Shown here: positions 1-4,664 of the stretch, one piece after another
Numbering within the stretch: position 1 is the stretch's first letter
How the letters are laid out: each line of letters starts with the position of its first letter
Origin: Burkholderiales bacterium
Lineage (GTDB): Bacteria; Pseudomonadota; Gammaproteobacteria; Burkholderiales; Casimicrobiaceae
Direction: 5' to 3'
Assembly (NCBI GenBank): GCA_031283405.1
Contig: JAITBX010000107.1
Span: 1-6,072, forward strand
DNA length: 6,072 nucleotides
Translations under genes and position numbers: made by a program
Notes under the pieces: generated by a model
The model's database searches: none
What the model saw: only the letters and a program-made list of their open reading frames with translations
Told to the model about the DNA's origin: nothing

Positions 1-1
1 C

Positions 2-385
2 GCCCAAAGTTTGTCCGAAAAGCCCTTTTCCTTCTCGAAAAAAATTATCTACATCGGCATGACCAACGCCGTTGCCGGCCTGAAAGGCCGGTTGCTTCAA
101 TTTGACAACACGATTGCCATGAAGCATTGTCAGCACGGCGGCGCTGATCGTGTTCTGTACAAGCATCAAGACTACGCAAAACTCACCAAGAATCTCTACG
201 TTTCGATGCGGCACTGGAAGTGCAATCCACAAGACCCCACGCCCAAAGACTTGCGCACTATGGGCAAAATTGCCGCCGCAGAATATGAACTGTTTGCGCT
301 CTGTATTGAAAGGCTGGGCGATCTTCCTGAATTCAATCGCAAGAAAGAAAGTAAAAAATACAGCCTCACTTACGGACGCGGCTAA
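2..385 (+). CDS. 3' part of a GIY-YIG-like hypothetical protein (5'-truncated)
   Basis: The frame is open from the left edge of the window, so the true start probably lies outside it. A TTG at 11 is the only early in-frame start codon visible and has no ribosome binding site in view. Counting from that TTG, residues 12-18 read IIYIGMT, which resembles the YIG half of the GIY-YIG nuclease fold. It is followed by GLKGRLLQF, where R27 sits where the family has its conserved arginine, then HGGADR (42-47), and a helix with E91 and E93 (AAAEYELFA) that could supply the metal-binding glutamate. The GIY half is not visible and may be upstream. Known GIY-YIG proteins include homing and repair nucleases, but domain assignment from half a motif is tentative. 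The next gene starts 18 bases downstream on the same strand, so the two may be cotranscribed. It could equally be an uncharacterised family. Confidence 0.6.
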   Translation, partial: AQSLSEKPFSFSKKIIYIGMTNAVAGLKGRLLQFDNTIAMKHCQHGGADRVLYKHQDYAKLTKNLYVSMRHWKCNPQDPTPKDLRTMGKIAAAEYELFALCIERLGDLPEFNRKKESKKYSLTYGRG

Positions 386-403
386 ACTCAAAACTCCTCC
401 CCG

Positions 404-991
404 ATGACTCACACACAAAAAATTACCGCCCGCTCTCTGCTTCTCGGCTTTCTCGATCTCCGCAGTCTTTCGCCGGATTTCGGCGAATGGACGGAGAAGG
501 AATTTTCCGACAATCCGCCGCGTTTGCTCCGCTTGCGCCAATTGAAGGCCATGTTCCGCGCCTTCGATTTGCCGTGGAAGCCGTCGTCGTTCACAAGCGG
601 CGCATTCATCCGGCTTGAACACCCGCGCTACGCCCCGCTCCTATCGCGGCTGAAAGCGGAATATGAGGAAATGTTCCCCGACGCCCCGAGCGAGCGGATC
701 GAGAGCCGCGAACTCCCCATGTTCTTCGAGATACTTTTCGACTACCGCATGAGTCTGAACGAATCGCTGTCCTTCCCGGCCAATTTTCTGGAAGCAAGCG
801 AGCTGAGCCTGTTGGCGGTGCGCAAGACGATGGCGTTGAACAAAGTCATCCGAAGCAAAGTCGTCGCCGTCGAAAAACTTCTGGCGGAACTGATTTGTCC
901 CGAAGGAACGTCATTCTCCGTCAGACAACTGGTGCGGGATTACGATTATCCCGATGTCGATCTGATCGACATCGACATCGAGTGGGAGTAG
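404..991 (+). CDS. hypothetical protein, 195 aa, unrecognised
   Basis: An uninterrupted 195-codon frame starts at ATG 404 and ends with TAG at 989-991. I do not recognise the family. The protein is soluble-looking, with no signal peptide or membrane segment. It is rich in Leu, Arg, Glu and Phe and likely mostly helical, with an acidic tail (DYDYPDVDLIDIDIEWE). Early residues contain LLLGFLDLRSL and a FSDNPPRLLRLRQLKAMF segment. No catalytic motif stands out. The start has no convincing Shine-Dalgarno sequence (the upstream bases are CT-rich), so translation may be coupled to the preceding gene, which ends 18 bases upstream. Tandem placement after a GIY-YIG-like protein suggests a two-gene unit, but nothing in the sequence proves a shared function. 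Longer antisense frames across it look like shadows. Confidence 0.7.
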   Translation: MTHTQKITARSLLLGFLDLRSLSPDFGEWTEKEFSDNPPRLLRLRQLKAMFRAFDLPWKPSSFTSGAFIRLEHPRYAPLLSRLKAEYEEMFPDAPSERIESRELPMFFEILFDYRMSLNESLSFPANFLEASELSLLAVRKTMALNKVIRSKVVAVEKLLAELICPEGTSFSVRQLVRDYDYPDVDLIDIDIEWE

Positions 992-1002
992 CGCGAACGA
1001 CA

Positions 1003-1046
1003 CCAATCTTTACCCAATCTTTACATTGTCTTGACGCCGCTTAACG
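1003..1046 (-). promoter_or_regulatory. CpxR-box-like operator: exact 11-bp tandem repeat plus phased half-sites
   Basis: CCAATCTTTAC occurs twice back to back at 1003-1013 and 1014-1024. Read on the minus strand this gives GTAAA-N6-GTAAA, which fits the known CpxR consensus GTAAA-N(4-8)-GTAAA. Two weaker copies of the CTTTAC core continue in register: CTTGAC at 1030-1035 and CTTAAC at 1040-1045, making core starts at 1008, 1019, 1030 and 1040. Spacing of 10-11 bp puts all copies on one face of the helix, as expected for OmpR-family dimers. The array lies about 100 bases before an LTxxQ protein gene, a classic Cpx target, and the window also encodes a CpxR-like regulator. Binding is inferred. 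Confidence 0.68.
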
Positions 1047-1062
1047 TTCAACTTTCTATACT
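1031..1062 (+). promoter_or_regulatory. putative sigma-70 promoter of the LTxxQ/Cpx-like cluster
   Basis: A good -10 hexamer, TATACT, lies at 1057-1062. TTGACG at 1031-1036 resembles a -35, but the 20-base spacer is too long for a strong unaided promoter. That would suit a promoter needing an activator bound at the adjacent repeats. The predicted transcription start near 1069 puts the exact tandem repeat at about -55. A second weak -10-like TATAAC is at 1095-1100 without a matching -35. Confidence 0.45.
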
Positions 1063-1120
1063 GGCGTCACGTATCCCGCAACGGTCACGTTCCCTATAAC
1101 GCTTACGAAAGGAGCATACC

Positions 1121-1477
1121 ATGAAGAAAACATTACTCATTACAGCCATCGCGCTGGTGACCGCAACCGGCATGAGTCTGGACGCTATGGCTCAAAGGGG
1201 AAGCGGCAATCCCGCCAACTGCCCTGCGGCCAACTGCCCCGCCAATGGCGGCGGCGGTAAAATGGGACGCAATGCCGGCAACGGGCGTATGATGATGATG
1301 AGCGGCCTCAATCTCACCGATGCCCAGAAAACACAGATTCGTGACATCATGACCCAACAACGCGAAGAAACACACGCAAAAATCCGCGCCGTCCTGACGC
1401 CGGAACAACAAGCGATCTTCGATGCGCGCAAGCAGCAACGAGATGCGTGGTTCGATCAGCGGATGAACGGATTCTGA
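1121..1477 (+). CDS. Spy/CpxP-family (LTxxQ) periplasmic protein, single module
   Basis: This 118-residue exported protein has a lysine start, a hydrophobic core and a signal-peptidase I site after AMA (cleavage about 24/25). The mature part begins with a Gly/Asn/Pro linker containing two cysteines (C34, C39) in a repeated ANCPA unit and a methionine cluster (M57-M60). One LTxxQ module follows at about residues 63-108, with LTDAQ at 65-69 and LTPEQ at 92-96. Spy and CpxP of E. coli use such motifs in a cradle-shaped helical dimer that acts as a periplasmic chaperone or, for CpxP, inhibits the CpxA sensor. The start is secure: ATG 1121 follows AAAGGAG at 1108-1114. The gene lies directly downstream of a CpxR-like operator, is followed by a strong terminator, and has a paralogue as its next neighbour. 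The Cys/Met-rich linker hints at metal binding or a disulfide, which is inference. Chaperone versus signalling role cannot be told from sequence. Confidence 0.88.
   Translation: MKKTLLITAIALVTATGMSLDAMAQRGSGNPANCPAANCPANGGGGKMGRNAGNGRMMMMSGLNLTDAQKTQIRDIMTQQREETHAKIRAVLTPEQQAIFDARKQQRDAWFDQRMNGF
1214..1243 (+). repeat. 15-bp in-frame tandem repeat encoding ANCPA units
   Basis: GCCAACTGCCCTGCG at 1214-1228 is followed immediately by GCCAACTGCCCCGCC at 1229-1243, 13 of 15 bases identical. It duplicates a five-residue unit and so creates the cysteine pair C34/C39 in the mature LTxxQ protein. Slippage or recent duplication is the likely origin. Confidence 0.75.
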
Positions 1478-1486
1478 TACCGCTAC

Positions 1487-1515
1487 GGGCGCGTTTTTCG
1501 CGCCCTTCTTTCTTC
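1487..1515 (+). terminator. Rho-independent terminator after the first LTxxQ gene
   Basis: GGGCGCG (1487-1493) and CGCGCCC (1499-1505) form a perfect 7-bp GC-rich stem around a TTTTT loop, followed by a pyrimidine-rich TTCTTTCTTCC tract. It begins 10 bases after the stop codon. Because the next gene has no obvious promoter of its own in the 71-base gap, this may act as a partial terminator that lowers downstream expression. Confidence 0.75.
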
Positions 1516-1548
1516 CTCTTACCGACCCTCTCCATGAAAGGAACGCAC

Positions 1549-2040
1549 ATGAAAAAAACTCTGATGATGACGGCCATCGCGCTGCTGGCTTCCGCCGGCA
1601 TGGTTCTGAACACCACAGCGCAGGAAACAGGCGGCAAATCCGCCGTCCCCGCCGCCGGCATGAAGAGCGGTTACGGCTATCGCCACAACGCCCCTCCCAT
1701 GACGGATGATCTCAATCTCACCAACGTGCAGAAAGCACAGGTACAAGACATCATGACCAAACAGCGTGAAGCCACACACGCAAGAATCATCGCCACCTTG
1801 ACGCCGGAACAGCAAAGAGCCTTTGACGCGCAACAGGGGCAACGTCGCGGCGGTGCCTCTCTGGCGAAAGACCTCAACCTTTCTGAAGCACAAGAAGCGC
1901 AGATGCGCGACATCATGAAAGAACAGCGCGAAGAAACGCGGGCAAAAGTCCGCGCCATCCTGACGCCGGAGCAGCAGAAAACTTTCGACGCCCGCGCGCA
2001 ACAGCGGAGCGAGCGGGCGACGCAACCTCCGCGCCCGTGA
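1549..2040 (+). CDS. Spy/CpxP-family (LTxxQ) periplasmic protein, two tandem modules
   Basis: This 163-residue exported protein has a signal peptide cleaved after about residue 24 (TTA/Q), closely matching that of the upstream gene (MKKTL..TAIAL....GM). It carries two LTxxQ modules: residues 55-100 (LTNVQ at 57-61, LTPEQ at 84-88) and 109-154 (LSEAQ at 111-115, LTPEQ at 138-142), with a repeat period of 54 residues. Ordinary Spy/CpxP proteins carry one such pair of motifs, so this one may fold as an internal pseudo-dimer. I chose ATG 1549 because AAAGGAA (1537-1543) is well spaced before it and a signal peptide starts there. The same frame is open from GTG 1447, but that start would put 34 residues before the signal peptide and overlap the upstream gene. 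The gene arose by tandem duplication with its neighbour, and the kinase gene follows 60 bases later. Periplasmic chaperone or sensor-modulator activity is inferred from the family. Confidence 0.88.
   Translation: MKKTLMMTAIALLASAGMVLNTTAQETGGKSAVPAAGMKSGYGYRHNAPPMTDDLNLTNVQKAQVQDIMTKQREATHARIIATLTPEQQRAFDAQQGQRRGGASLAKDLNLSEAQEAQMRDIMKEQREETRAKVRAILTPEQQKTFDARAQQRSERATQPPRP
1711..2010 (+). repeat. internal duplication of the LTxxQ module
   Basis: Segments 1711-1848 and 1873-2010 encode two 46-residue copies of the same helical module, offset by 162 bases. By hand alignment about 26 of 46 residues match between the copies. The single module of the upstream gene matches the first in about 30 and the second in about 32, so the three are comparable relatives and the intragenic copy is not a very recent duplication. 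Confidence 0.7.
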
Positions 2041-2053
2041 TTCTGTTCCATTT

Positions 2054-2077
2054 ACGGGGGCGTTTTTTCGCGCTGCG
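2054..2077 (+). other. decayed terminator-like hairpin after the second LTxxQ gene
   Basis: The stretch after the second LTxxQ stop contains ACGGGGGCGTTTTTTCGCGC, which closely resembles ACGGGCGCGTTTTTCGCGCC after the first gene. Here only about three base pairs (2060-2062 with 2069-2071) close next to the T loop before a mismatch, and no T-tract follows. It looks like a duplicated terminator that has lost function, which would allow read-through into the kinase gene. Confidence 0.45.
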
Positions 2078-2100
2078 ATGAAATACGATAATCTTTTTTG

Positions 2101-3534
2101 ATGCGTTCATTGTTCTGGAAAATCTTCTGGAGCTTCTGGCTCGCCGTCGGGTTGATCGGCGGGCTGACGTTCGTGCTTGGCCGCTGGATGGTCGAAGAAC
2201 GTTGGCTGATGTCGTTTTATCCGAATCTGTCCTCTTACGCGCCGCAATGGACGACTCTTTACGAAAAAGAGGGAATCGCCGCCGCACAACAATTCTCGAC
2301 ACAGCAGGCGCGCGACAACGGCATCTTGACCGATGTCCTCTCGGTTGACGGCGACCAACTCACGCCCCTGATGTCGCGCCGCGACAGCCGCCCGGGGCTG
2401 GGTTCCGGAATGGGGCAAGGGTTTGGGCTAGGGTTTGGGCTAGGGTTGGGGCAAGGCATGGGGCTGGGACAAGGCCGAGGCCACGGCATGGGGCGCGACC
2501 GTCCCAATCGGGAGTATTACCGCTTCATCTACGAATACGCTTCCGAGAGCGGCGGCCAATATCTTTTCCGTTTTCGGCTGCCCGCCGACGAGGTTCACGC
2601 GCAAGCGCACTTGCTGCTCTGGCCGCTCAATCTCATTATCGCCCTGCTTGCCGTCACGCTGGCGAGCGGGCTTTTGAGTTTGTCGATCACCCGCCCGATC
2701 CACCGCCTGCGCAACGCCGTCGAAAAATTAAGGAAAACCGATTACCAAAGCGCCCAACTCAAACACATCAGCCGCCGTCACGACGAACTTGGCATGCTCG
2801 CCCGCGATTTCGATCAAATGGGCGAAAACCTGCAAACGCAGATCACCAGCCAGCGTCAGTTGTTGCGTGACGTGTCGCACGAATTGCGCTCGCCACTGGC
2901 GCGCTTGCGCATCGCGTTGGGACTTGCCGAACGCCAGAGCGAAGCGCGCCAGGATTCGCCGGAAACGTGGGAAAAACTACAACGCGAATGTGACCGCCTC
3001 GATCGTCTGATCGACGAAATTCTGACGCTGGCGCGCTTCGATTCGCACGCTGACTCACACGCAAATTCGCGCACCGAAGCAGCGCAGCCGATCGACCTCG
3101 GCGCGCTGCTCCATGAAGTCTTGGCCGAATTTCCTGATCTCCCCGTCAAGCTCGACATTCCCGCCGGGCTGTGGGTCAACGGCTGGCCGGTCTGGCTCGA
3201 AAAAGCGCTGTCCAACCTCGTGCGCAACGCAGCGCGTTTCAATCCGCCGGAGACTGCTCTCGACATTTCCCTGTCCACCGACGGGAAAATGCACGCCTTG
3301 CGTCTGCGCGATCACGGCGTCGGTTGCGACCCTGCCCTCTTGCCGCGATTGGGCGAGCCGTTCCTGCGCGCTCCCGGCCAGAGCACCGCCGGTTATGGCT
3401 TGGGGCTGGCCATTGCCAAACGCGCCGTCGAGCGTCACGGCGGCACTATCGTCTTCAGCCTGCCGCCCGACGGCGGCTTTCAGGCCGAGATCGATCTTCC
3501 GGCGGCTGCCCCGCCTCTCAATGAGCCTCAATAA
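2101..3534 (+). CDS. cpxA: CpxA-like membrane sensor histidine kinase
   Basis: This 477-residue kinase has TM1 at about 9-28, a periplasmic region about 29-170, TM2 about 171-195, a HAMP linker about 197-250 (TRPIHRLRNAVEKL, then DELGMLARDFDQM), and a dimerisation domain with H-box RDVSHELRSPLARLR (phospho-acceptor H260). The ATPase domain follows, with N-box NLVRNAARFNP (372-382), G1 DHGVGCD (404-410), F-box FLRAP and G2 GYGLGLAIAK (431-440), so all catalytic motifs are intact. Family knowledge: such kinases sense envelope or metal stress and phosphorylate an OmpR-type partner, here the gene 12 bases downstream. The CpxA name rests on H-box style, the CpxR-like partner and the Spy-like neighbours; another OmpR-class kinase is possible. 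Odd feature: residues 99-131 of the periplasmic loop are a Gly/Leu/Met/Gln low-complexity tract. ATG 2101 is chosen because TM1 follows at once. No Shine-Dalgarno is visible; a TTG at 2098 is the only alternative nearby. The order kinase then regulator is reversed relative to E. coli cpxRA. Confidence 0.9.
   Translation: MRSLFWKIFWSFWLAVGLIGGLTFVLGRWMVEERWLMSFYPNLSSYAPQWTTLYEKEGIAAAQQFSTQQARDNGILTDVLSVDGDQLTPLMSRRDSRPGLGSGMGQGFGLGFGLGLGQGMGLGQGRGHGMGRDRPNREYYRFIYEYASESGGQYLFRFRLPADEVHAQAHLLLWPLNLIIALLAVTLASGLLSLSITRPIHRLRNAVEKLRKTDYQSAQLKHISRRHDELGMLARDFDQMGENLQTQITSQRQLLRDVSHELRSPLARLRIALGLAERQSEARQDSPETWEKLQRECDRLDRLIDEILTLARFDSHADSHANSRTEAAQPIDLGALLHEVLAEFPDLPVKLDIPAGLWVNGWPVWLEKALSNLVRNAARFNPPETALDISLSTDGKMHALRLRDHGVGCDPALLPRLGEPFLRAPGQSTAGYGLGLAIAKRAVERHGGTIVFSLPPDGGFQAEIDLPAAAPPLNEPQ
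2412..2451 (+). repeat. G-rich tandem repeat with G-quadruplex pattern inside the kinase gene
   Basis: Seven runs of three or four Gs (starting at 2412, 2419, 2425, 2431, 2437, 2443 and 2448) are separated by loops of only two or three bases. The core is the 12-bp unit GGGTTTGGGCTA repeated twice from 2419 to 2442, followed by GGGTTGGGG. It encodes Gly-Phe-Gly-Leu repeats. Repeated GGG glycine codons and the CTA leucine codon contrast with the GGC/CTG preference of nearby genes, suggesting expansion by slippage. The coding strand, and hence the mRNA, carries the G-runs. Confidence 0.8.
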
Positions 3535-3546
3535 ACTTTTTACGCC

Positions 3547-4290
3547 ATGAACGAATCTCCCACCCTCATTCTCGTTGACGACGATCAGGAACTGTGCAAA
3601 CTGCTCGCCAACTGGTTGACTCAGGATGGCTTCACGGTACATTGTTGCCACGAAGCGCGGTCGGCGCTCGCGTCGCTGCGCGATGATCTTCCCGACGCGC
3701 TCGTTCTCGACGTGATGCTGCCCGACGGCAGCGGCCTCGATCTGCTCAAAACCCTGCGCGAATCCTACCCGTCTTTGCCGGTGCTGATGTTGTCGGCGCG
3801 CGGCGAGCCGCTCGACCGCATTCTCGGTCTCGAACTGGGCGCCGACGATTACCTCGCCAAACCTTGCGATCCGCGCGAATTGACCGCCCGCTTGCGCGCC
3901 CTGCTGCGCCGCCGCGTCACAACAACGGCTTTAGCCGACACGCCGTCCACCATCACCCTCGACGATGTAACCCTTTATACGCAACGCGGCATCGTCACGC
4001 TGCAAGGCCAGCCCGCCAACATCGTTCTGACCCTGACCGAAAGCCGCATCCTCGAAGCGCTGCTGGCTCAACCCGGCCAGCCGATCGACAAAGCCGAATT
4101 GTTCCGGGCAACGCTTGGCCGGAAACCGACCGCCTATGACCGCAGTCTCGATGTCCACATTAGCAATCTGCGCAAAAAACTCGGCAACCATCCCGACGGA
4201 GAAGCCCGCATCGTCGGCCTGCGCGGGCGCGGCTATATGTACGTCAGAGAGCCGGGATCAGAAATCAAAGAACAGAAACCCGACGCCTGA
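3547..4290 (+). CDS. cpxR: CpxR-like OmpR-family response regulator
   Basis: This 247-residue protein has a receiver domain (about 5-120) with acidic pocket D11/D12, phospho-acceptor D55 (ALVLDVMLPD), S83 in the switch position and K105 (YLAKP). A winged-helix DNA-binding domain (about 137-235) contains LTLTESRILEALL, TLGRKPTAYDRSLDVHISNLRKK and RGRGYMYV. The segments SARGEPLDRILGLELGADDYL and LGRKPTAYDRSLDVHISNLR are very like the corresponding parts of E. coli CpxR as I remember it, which supports the name over a generic OmpR/PhoB call. It starts 12 bases after the kinase stop. The start has no clear Shine-Dalgarno, so translational coupling to the kinase is likely. Its predicted binding site, GTAAA-N6-GTAAA, is found in this window upstream of the LTxxQ genes at 1003-1024, which suggests autoregulation if transcripts read through. 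The 14 residues after the final strand are charged and probably disordered. Confidence 0.9.
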   Translation: MNESPTLILVDDDQELCKLLANWLTQDGFTVHCCHEARSALASLRDDLPDALVLDVMLPDGSGLDLLKTLRESYPSLPVLMLSARGEPLDRILGLELGADDYLAKPCDPRELTARLRALLRRRVTTTALADTPSTITLDDVTLYTQRGIVTLQGQPANIVLTLTESRILEALLAQPGQPIDKAELFRATLGRKPTAYDRSLDVHISNLRKKLGNHPDGEARIVGLRGRGYMYVREPGSEIKEQKPDA

Positions 4291-4323
4291 GCTTGCCGCC
4301 GCAAGACGACCTCTATCTATTTT

Positions 4324-4350
4324 GTTCGCCCTGAGCTTGTCGAAGGGAAC
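4324..4350. repeat. dispersed REP-like repeat
   Basis: The core CCCTGAGCTTGTCGAAGGG (4329-4347) is flanked by GTTCG and AAC, giving an imperfect palindrome 27 bases long. I recognise this core as a short repeat found scattered between genes in many proteobacterial genomes. It is non-coding. Its role here is unknown, though it lies 33 bases after the regulator stop codon, where it could stabilise the 3' end of the transcript. Confidence 0.6.
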
Positions 4351-4425
4351 TTGTCAAAGAGCGCTTTGTTGAAAAGCGAACGCTCGTCCGCGTCACCATT
4401 CGACACCTTATGTTGCTTTGACAAG
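4350..4425. repeat. inverted repeat with nested hairpin
   Basis: CTTGTCAAAG at 4350-4359 and CTTTGACAAG at 4416-4425 are perfect reverse complements with 56 bases between them. Inside, CGCTTT (4362-4367) pairs with AAAGCG (4373-4378), and alternatively GAGCG (4359-4363) pairs with CGCTC (4381-4385). The left arm abuts the dispersed repeat. It might be a small non-autonomous element or a structured RNA 3' end; nothing distinguishes these. Confidence 0.45.
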
Positions 4426-4437
4426 ACGGCTCTCTTG

Positions 4438-4474
4438 ATCGCGCTTTTTTATTGAAACAGAATAGCGCGATTTT
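4438..4474 (+). terminator. possible terminator after the cpxR-like gene
   Basis: ATCGCGCT (4438-4445) and AGCGCGAT (4464-4471) form a perfect 8-bp stem, with a T-run TTTT at 4471-4474 on the 3' side. The 18-base loop is large for an intrinsic terminator and the T-run is short, so efficiency is doubtful. It is the best terminator candidate in the gap. Confidence 0.38.
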
Positions 4475-4560
4475 CAGGAATAGTGCATAACCTCCGTCAT
4501 AGGAAGCCTTGCCGTTTGATTTTTTTGCTTGGCTGTTTTTGTTGAGTTCGCCGTTTGAAA

Positions 4561-4595
4561 CCCGCCCTTTGCGGGCGACCACAGGTCGCCCCCTA
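4561..4595. repeat. GC-rich palindromic dispersed repeat
   Basis: GGGCGACC (4573-4580) and GGTCGCCC (4584-4591) form a perfect 8-bp stem with an ACA loop. Immediately before it, CCCGC (4561-4565) pairs with GCGGG (4571-4575), so two mutually exclusive hairpins are possible. The unit, read in reverse as a GTAGGGGGCGACC start, resembles a family of short palindromic intergenic repeats seen in diverse bacteria. There is no T-tract, so it is not an intrinsic terminator for the + strand. Confidence 0.55.
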
Positions 4596-4622
4596 CATCA
4601 CCCCGAAGCCGCGTCGTAATGC

Positions 4623-4628
4623 GATAAT
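4623..4628 (+). promoter_or_regulatory. candidate -10 element for thyA
   Basis: GATAAT at 4623-4628 matches five of six -10 consensus bases and lies 36 bases before the thyA start. No good -35 hexamer is found 16-18 bases upstream, where the sequence is C-rich, so this is a weak call. Confidence 0.3.
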
Positions 4629-4664
4629 AGCGCCCCGCGCATCTTCAACGCGCCCGGAGTTTTC

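Larger units (their letters stand above)
4291..4664. other. repeat-rich intergenic region between cpxR-like gene and thyA
   Basis: These 374 bases hold no convincing gene. From left to right they contain a dispersed-type repeat (4324-4350), a long-range 10-bp inverted repeat (4350-4359 with 4416-4425) with an inner hairpin (4362-4378), a terminator-like stem (4438-4474), a T-rich stretch with a 9-bp direct repeat GCCGTTTGA (4511-4519 and 4550-4558), a GC-rich palindromic repeat (4561-4591) and a possible thyA promoter. The only long frame is on the minus strand (4313-4582) and passes through the repeats, so I do not call it. Confidence 0.7.

Noticed and set aside
1066..1090. GTCACGT direct repeat at 1066-1072 and 1084-1090 in the first LTxxQ leader
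   Set aside because: A seven-base match with 18-base spacing is within chance expectation, and it does not fit a known operator.
1447..1548. GTG 1447 as the start of the second LTxxQ gene, adding 34 residues
   Set aside because: It would overlap the upstream gene, span the terminator and bury the signal peptide. ATG 1549 has a good AAAGGAA site and an N-terminus like the paralogue.
1519..2025. A 168-codon minus-strand frame opposite the second LTxxQ gene
   Set aside because: It mirrors the repeated LTxxQ coding sequence, so its apparent internal repeats are inherited from the sense strand.
2412..2451. Resemblance of the G-rich repeat to telomere-like DNA
   Set aside because: It is an in-frame part of an intact kinase gene, far too short, and adjoins normal coding sequence on both sides.
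3055..3651. A 198-codon minus-strand frame across the kinase end and regulator start
   Set aside because: It is antisense to two well-supported genes, has no ribosome binding site and no recognisable motif.
4313..4582. An 89-codon minus-strand frame between the regulator and thyA
   Set aside because: It consists largely of repeat sequence, its C-terminus is the translation of the dispersed repeat (LRQAQGE), and it shows no protein-family features.
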